54,038 nucleotides of DNA. Origin: Desulfobulbaceae bacterium. GTDB taxonomy: Bacteria > Bacteroidota > Ignavibacteria > Kapaibacteriales > UBA2268. Shown here piece after piece: positions 50,545-54,038 of the stretch. A program made the translations under genes and the position numbers. The stretch lies in NCBI GenBank assembly GCA_018335795.1, contig JAGXRP010000067.1, positions 1 to 54,038 on the forward strand, in the 5' to 3' direction. Positions within the stretch are counted from its first letter, which is position 1, and each line of letters starts with the position of its first letter. A model generated the notes under the pieces. It saw only the letters and a program-made list of their open reading frames with translations. It did no database searches and was not told where the DNA came from.

Positions 50545-52398
50545 ATGAAAACGAATATTTTATACAGATTTCTTCTTCACGCAATAGTTTTTATTATAGG
50601 GTTCAATTACTCCTTGAAAAGTCTTGAAGTCCAATCTGCTTCAAAAGATAAACTCCGTGACCACGTTAAGTTTTTGGCTGGTGACCAATTGAAGGGCAGG
50701 TCCCCTGGCACTCCCGAAATGAAGCTTGCCGAAGAATACATAGAAAATCAATTCCGTGCAGCTGGTTTGAAAATGTTCAAAGATTCTTTTAAACAAGGAT
50801 TGGACATTGTCATTGGAAAAGAACTCGGCGACAGCAATATAGTAATAGTTGAAACTACTATCATTCGTCCGGGTATTCCTAAAGAGCGTTCTCCGCGAGT
50901 TGCTCAACCATGGACAGTAGGGCAGGATTTCATGCCTCTTGCTTATAGCCAAAATACTAGGGTTAAATCTGAAGTGACATTCGTTGGTTTCGGTATCTCT
51001 GCTCCCGACCTTAAATATGATGATTATGAAGGCATTGATGTTAAGGGCAAAATTGTCGTTTTGCTTAATGAAACACCCGATGGAGAAAAACCCGACTCAG
51101 AATTCAACAACTATCGTAGTTTGCGTTATAAATTATCCAACGCAAAAAGCAAAGGGGCAATTGGAGTAATAATGGTGCGGATCCAAGGCGATTCGATGAA
51201 TGTATTCGAACGATTGAATTTCGAGAATATTGGAAGTGAAGCCGGAATAGTCGCTATTCAAGCATGGAGACAAACTTTATCAAAATTATTTACCAAAGAG
51301 CATCCGCTTCAATTACTCGAAAACACTATCATGAAAAATAAAAAGCCAATGAGTATGCATTTGCCCAATACTGAAGTCACTTTACAAACCGATTTGAAAG
51401 ATTTGAAAGCTCCAACATATAATATCGTTGGATTTGTAAAGGGAACTGACAGCAAATTAGCTGAGCAATATGTCGTTATTGGGGCGCATTATGACCATCT
51501 CGGTTATGGCGGTCCGACCTCGCAATACCGTGGAAAGCGCCAAATGATTCACAACGGTGCTGACGATAATGCTTCCGGAGTAGCCGGTTTAATCGAATTA
51601 GCTCATTATTTCGCTGCTAATCCCACGAGCCGTTCATTGATATTTGTAGCTTTTACAGGTGAAGAAACAGGTCTCGTGGGTTCACGTTATTTTACTCAAA
51701 ACTCATTTATTGGAATGGAAAATATTGTCGGAATGGTTAATTTGGACATGATTGGAAGATTACGAGCAGACGAATTGACCGTATTTGGTACGGCTACATC
51801 GCCTAGTTTTGCTTCTGTCATTGATTCGCTCGAACCATTGAACAAATTCAAACTTATTCGGGCAAGTGATGCTTACGGACCAAGCGACCATGCAAGTTTC
51901 TATTCTAATGATAAGCCCGTGATGATGTTCTTCACAGGATTACACGAAGATTATCACAAGCCGAGCGACACTTGGAACAAACTTAACTACGAAGGTTCGG
52001 CGCTCGTAGTTGATTTCATTCGCCAGTTCACTCAAGCAATCGCTGATTACCCCGCACATTTGGAATTCACAGCCGTTACAACGGTATCGAATAATCATCA
52101 ACCAAGACGTGAAAGTGGTTATGCAGATGTTTGGTTTGGTATTATTCCCGATTTCGAGGAAAGTCCGCTTGGTTGCAAAATCGGTGGTGCAAGTCCCGGC
52201 AGTCCCGCAGATAAAGCAGGTTTGCTTAAAAATGATATTATCACGGAAATTGAAGGCACAAGCATCAAAAATTTGCACGATTTCATGTACAAAATCCGCG
52301 AATTCAAAGCCGGAGACGTGCTCAAAGTGAAAATTCTCCGCGGTGAAGAAAAAACTGAAATGATGTATGATGTGACCTTGACTGCAAAAAATAAATAA
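50545..52398 (+). CDS. Exported M28 zinc peptidase with PA and PDZ domains
   Basis: A 617-residue exported peptidase. A signal peptide (about 1-25) is followed by a PA-type insert domain (about 95-275; VTFVGFGISAPDLKYDDYEGIDVKGKIVVLL) and the M28 catalytic domain (about 285-500). Zinc ligands and catalytic residues are visible: His315 in GAHYDH, the bridging aspartate in GADDNASG (about 340), the E-E pair in FTGEETGLVGS, the Asp of NLDMIGR and the His of EDYHKPSDTW. A C-terminal PDZ domain (about 525-610; GGASPGSPADKAGLLKNDIITEIEG) may position substrates. It likely acts as a periplasmic or surface aminopeptidase. It is first in an operon: the next start codon overlaps its stop by one base. 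Confidence 0.93.
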   Translation: MKTNILYRFLLHAIVFIIGFNYSLKSLEVQSASKDKLRDHVKFLAGDQLKGRSPGTPEMKLAEEYIENQFRAAGLKMFKDSFKQGLDIVIGKELGDSNIVIVETTIIRPGIPKERSPRVAQPWTVGQDFMPLAYSQNTRVKSEVTFVGFGISAPDLKYDDYEGIDVKGKIVVLLNETPDGEKPDSEFNNYRSLRYKLSNAKSKGAIGVIMVRIQGDSMNVFERLNFENIGSEAGIVAIQAWRQTLSKLFTKEHPLQLLENTIMKNKKPMSMHLPNTEVTLQTDLKDLKAPTYNIVGFVKGTDSKLAEQYVVIGAHYDHLGYGGPTSQYRGKRQMIHNGADDNASGVAGLIELAHYFAANPTSRSLIFVAFTGEETGLVGSRYFTQNSFIGMENIVGMVNLDMIGRLRADELTVFGTATSPSFASVIDSLEPLNKFKLIRASDAYGPSDHASFYSNDKPVMMFFTGLHEDYHKPSDTWNKLNYEGSALVVDFIRQFTQAIADYPAHLEFTAVTTVSNNHQPRRESGYADVWFGIIPDFEESPLGCKIGGASPGSPADKAGLLKNDIITEIEGTSIKNLHDFMYKIREFKAGDVLKVKILRGEEKTEMMYDVTLTAKNK

Positions 52399-53246
52399 TG
52401 ATTCAGTTAGTTAATCGCAGAATTTTCAATAGTAGTGGAAATTTAATAAGTGCTGACTTCCGATTCGACGACGAAATGAAGTCTTCCGTGCCTGTTGTAG
52501 TCTTTTCACATGGATTCAAATCATTCAAAGATTGGGGTTTTATTCCTTATGTTTGTGAGCAATTTGCACAAAGTGGCTTTATTGCCGTCAATTTCGATTT
52601 TTCATTCAATGGCATTTCCGACCCCGTTGCTATGCGGTACGACGAAGCAATGTTTTCACAAAATACTGTTTCGCAAGAAATCGCAGATTTGAACACAGTC
52701 CTGGATTTTTTATATAAGGAATTGAAAAATACTGTTACCCCATTCCCTACTTGGAATGGAATGATTTACCTTGCCGGACATTCTTTAGGTGGTGCTGTAT
52801 CATTGTTCACAGCTTCAAAGCGGAATGATATCGCAGGAGTTGTTACTTGGGCGGCAGTTTCGCAAATCAATCGAAATACCGAGCGCCAAAAGAAAATCTG
52901 GAAAGAGCAAGGATTTGCCGAAGTGAAAATTCAACAAACTGGACAAATTCTAAAGCTGAATTATTCATACCTTTTGGATAAGGATACAAATTTTTCGCAA
53001 AATGCTGTTCTTGATGCTTGCAAATCAATTCAATGCCCGGTACTTGTATTGCACGGTCGGATTGATATTACAGTCAAACTTGCCGAAGCTTACGAAATTT
53101 ATGACGCTGTGAAACATATCAATAATTCCGAAATAAACGTCATTGAACATACGGGTCATACATTTGGTGCAAGACACCCCTTGGAAGAACCTGCGAGAGA
53201 ATTGATTGAAGCAACAAGTAAAACAATAGAATTTTTTAAATTATGA
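52398..53246 (+). CDS. Alpha/beta hydrolase
   Basis: A 282-residue cytoplasmic alpha/beta-hydrolase-fold protein, dienelactone-hydrolase/acylaminoacyl-peptidase-like. The nucleophile elbow GHSLGG places Ser129; the acid is probably the Asp in VLHGRIDITV and the base the His in IEHTGHTFGARHP; the oxyanion-hole region is FSHGFKSFKDW. The substrate is unknown. The ATG overlaps the stop of the M28 peptidase gene (TAATG) and its own stop overlaps the next start (ATGA), so it is translated within a coupled operon. It could act on peptides or esters released by the peptidase, but that is inference. Confidence 0.88.
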   Translation: MIQLVNRRIFNSSGNLISADFRFDDEMKSSVPVVVFSHGFKSFKDWGFIPYVCEQFAQSGFIAVNFDFSFNGISDPVAMRYDEAMFSQNTVSQEIADLNTVLDFLYKELKNTVTPFPTWNGMIYLAGHSLGGAVSLFTASKRNDIAGVVTWAAVSQINRNTERQKKIWKEQGFAEVKIQQTGQILKLNYSYLLDKDTNFSQNAVLDACKSIQCPVLVLHGRIDITVKLAEAYEIYDAVKHINNSEINVIEHTGHTFGARHPLEEPARELIEATSKTIEFFKL

Positions 53247-53713
53247 AAATATGTAATCTAATTCTGCTACTAATTATACTGACATTTGCCGGATGCGAAA
53301 TATTTGTCATAGGGCATAAAATTGAAGTATTGCCTACGGTGAATTTGACGCAAGAATCGGCATTGGGAGCTGTGTATCTTTTCAAAGCAGAGTTAGATAG
53401 CAATAACATTCCGGCGGCATCGCAGATTTTGGCGCACAAAGACGGCAGCATGATGAGTGCCATCGAGCGCTACGAGAACTATTTCACAGTTGCGAGATTG
53501 AAAAGAATGCTCTATATGCGTCAAGTTACTGCTGTAGAAGTTGACACGCTTCAATCCAGAAAATTCCTTTGTAATATCGAATATGATTACATGAAACTCG
53601 TGGGCTACCAAACCGCTCAAATTGCTGACCGATGGTACATTACGGAATATAGCCCAATGGATGTAATAATTGAACCCCTTGACTACAGCAAATTTCAAAC
53701 TAAAACGAAATAA
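53243..53713 (+). CDS. Small lipoprotein of unknown function
   Basis: A 156-residue predicted lipoprotein with lipobox TFAG|C at residue 18. The mature part (LTQESALGAVYLFKAELDSNNIPAASQILAHKDG, then FLCNIEYDYMKLVGYQTAQIADRWYITEY) has the alpha+beta pattern of small NTF2-like or DUF4878-type domains, but I do not assign a family. The start overlaps the hydrolase stop in an ATGA arrangement; the thiolase gene begins 15 bases after its stop. It is part of the M28 peptidase operon. Confidence 0.78.
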   Translation: MKICNLILLLIILTFAGCEIFVIGHKIEVLPTVNLTQESALGAVYLFKAELDSNNIPAASQILAHKDGSMMSAIERYENYFTVARLKRMLYMRQVTAVEVDTLQSRKFLCNIEYDYMKLVGYQTAQIADRWYITEYSPMDVIIEPLDYSKFQTKTK

Positions 53714-53728
53714 TCTTAGAGGCACAAG

Positions 53729-54038
53729 ATGAAAACTGCATATATATGCGACGCAATTCGCACACCCATAGGCAAACACGGCGGCACACTTGCTTCCGTT
53801 CGACCTGATGATATGGCTGCACTAACAATAAGAGAATTAATCAAACGCAACCCGCAAATTGACCCGGCACGAATAGACGACGTGATTTTGGGTAATGCCA
53901 ACCAAGCGGGCGAAGACAATCGCGATGTAGCTCGTATGGCGCTGCTGCTTGCGGGATTGCCCTGGTCTGTACCGGGCGAAACCGTCAACAGACTATGCGC
54001 CTCGGGAATGTCTGCCGTAATCCAAGCATCAAGAGCAA
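53729..54038 (+). CDS. Thiolase, partial (3-oxoadipyl-CoA thiolase-like)
   Basis: The first 103 residues of a thiolase, cut by the window end. MKTAYICDAIRTPIGKHGG, NQAGEDNRDVARMALLLAG and NRLCASGMSAVIQASRA are typical of the thiolase N-terminal domain, with Cys90 as the acyl-accepting nucleophile. The NQAGEDNR and VNRLC motifs are closest, from memory, to PcaF/PaaJ 3-oxoadipyl-CoA thiolases; acetyl-CoA acetyltransferase is the alternative. A GAGG site lies 6 bases before the ATG. It appears to be the fourth gene of the peptidase/hydrolase/lipoprotein operon; the metabolic link is not obvious from this part. Confidence 0.88.
   Translation, partial: MKTAYICDAIRTPIGKHGGTLASVRPDDMAALTIRELIKRNPQIDPARIDDVILGNANQAGEDNRDVARMALLLAGLPWSVPGETVNRLCASGMSAVIQASRA

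Noticed and set aside
1-54038. CRISPR array, prophage genes, tRNA or rRNA genes
   Set aside because: No regularly spaced direct repeats, phage structural genes or recognisable tRNA/rRNA sequences were seen when reading both strands; a covariance-model scan would be the decisive test for small RNAs.

Overview
The window looks like a chromosome segment of an AT-rich, Gram-negative bacterium of the Bacteroidota/Ignavibacteriota/Kapaibacteria group (FCB superphylum). The evidence is: type IX secretion (T9SS) C-terminal sorting domains on three secreted proteins; several upstream regions with the Bacteroidota-type -7 box TAnnTTTG; a glgA gene coupled to a DUF4270-like lipoprotein, an arrangement I recall from Bacteroidota; many lipoproteins and outer-membrane barrels; and frequent TTG start codons. 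I can narrow the group no further from sequence alone. No rRNA, tRNA, CRISPR array, prophage or intact insertion sequence was recognised.

Layout. 1-690: start of a secreted protein gene (minus strand) and a gene-free stretch holding three kinds of dispersed repeat. 689-3888 (plus): Cu/Zn-type efflux permease with a fused HMA domain, coaD, a small YkoF/thiamine-binding-like protein and hrcA; manC converges from the other side. 5243-17548 (plus): the most unusual locus, three tightly packed genes for an outer-membrane barrel, a 2828-residue secreted protein (TANFOR-like N-terminus, about 900 residues of mostly coiled coil, long beta-rich C-terminus) and a protein of tandem fibronectin-III domains. 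17638-23288: an ADP-forming and an AMP-forming acyl-CoA synthetase on either side of a T9SS-exported beta-helix protein. 23403-29006: two lipoproteins, a lamin-tail/CotH surface protein and an M43-type metalloprotease whose sorting domain is interrupted by palindromic repeats and followed by a degenerate copy of its own last residues.

29121-41083 is read entirely from the minus strand: ATP-cone/nuclease-fold protein, multi-PAS hybrid histidine kinase, SDR/DUF2867 protein, DUF1801 protein, hslU, hslV, outer-membrane protein, DUF4270-like lipoprotein and glgA. The last three form one coupled unit (glgA-lipoprotein-barrel), as do hslV-hslU-DUF1801. 41535-44593 (plus): a transposase-derived protein whose catalytic aspartates appear substituted, then a PAS sensor with a histidine-kinase-type ATPase domain but no recognisable phosphoacceptor histidine. 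44610-50384: AbgT-family transporter, tocopherol-cyclase-like protein, an unknown protein coupled to aspartokinase, and mnmA. 50545-54038 (plus): an operon of M28 peptidase, alpha/beta hydrolase, small lipoprotein and a thiolase cut by the window end.

The best candidate for an undescribed system is the barrel/giant coiled-coil/FN3 operon at 5243-17548. The second is the apparently catalytically dead, possibly domesticated transposase at 41535-42671. A third theme is the spread of small palindromic repeats, some inserted in frame into a coding sequence.
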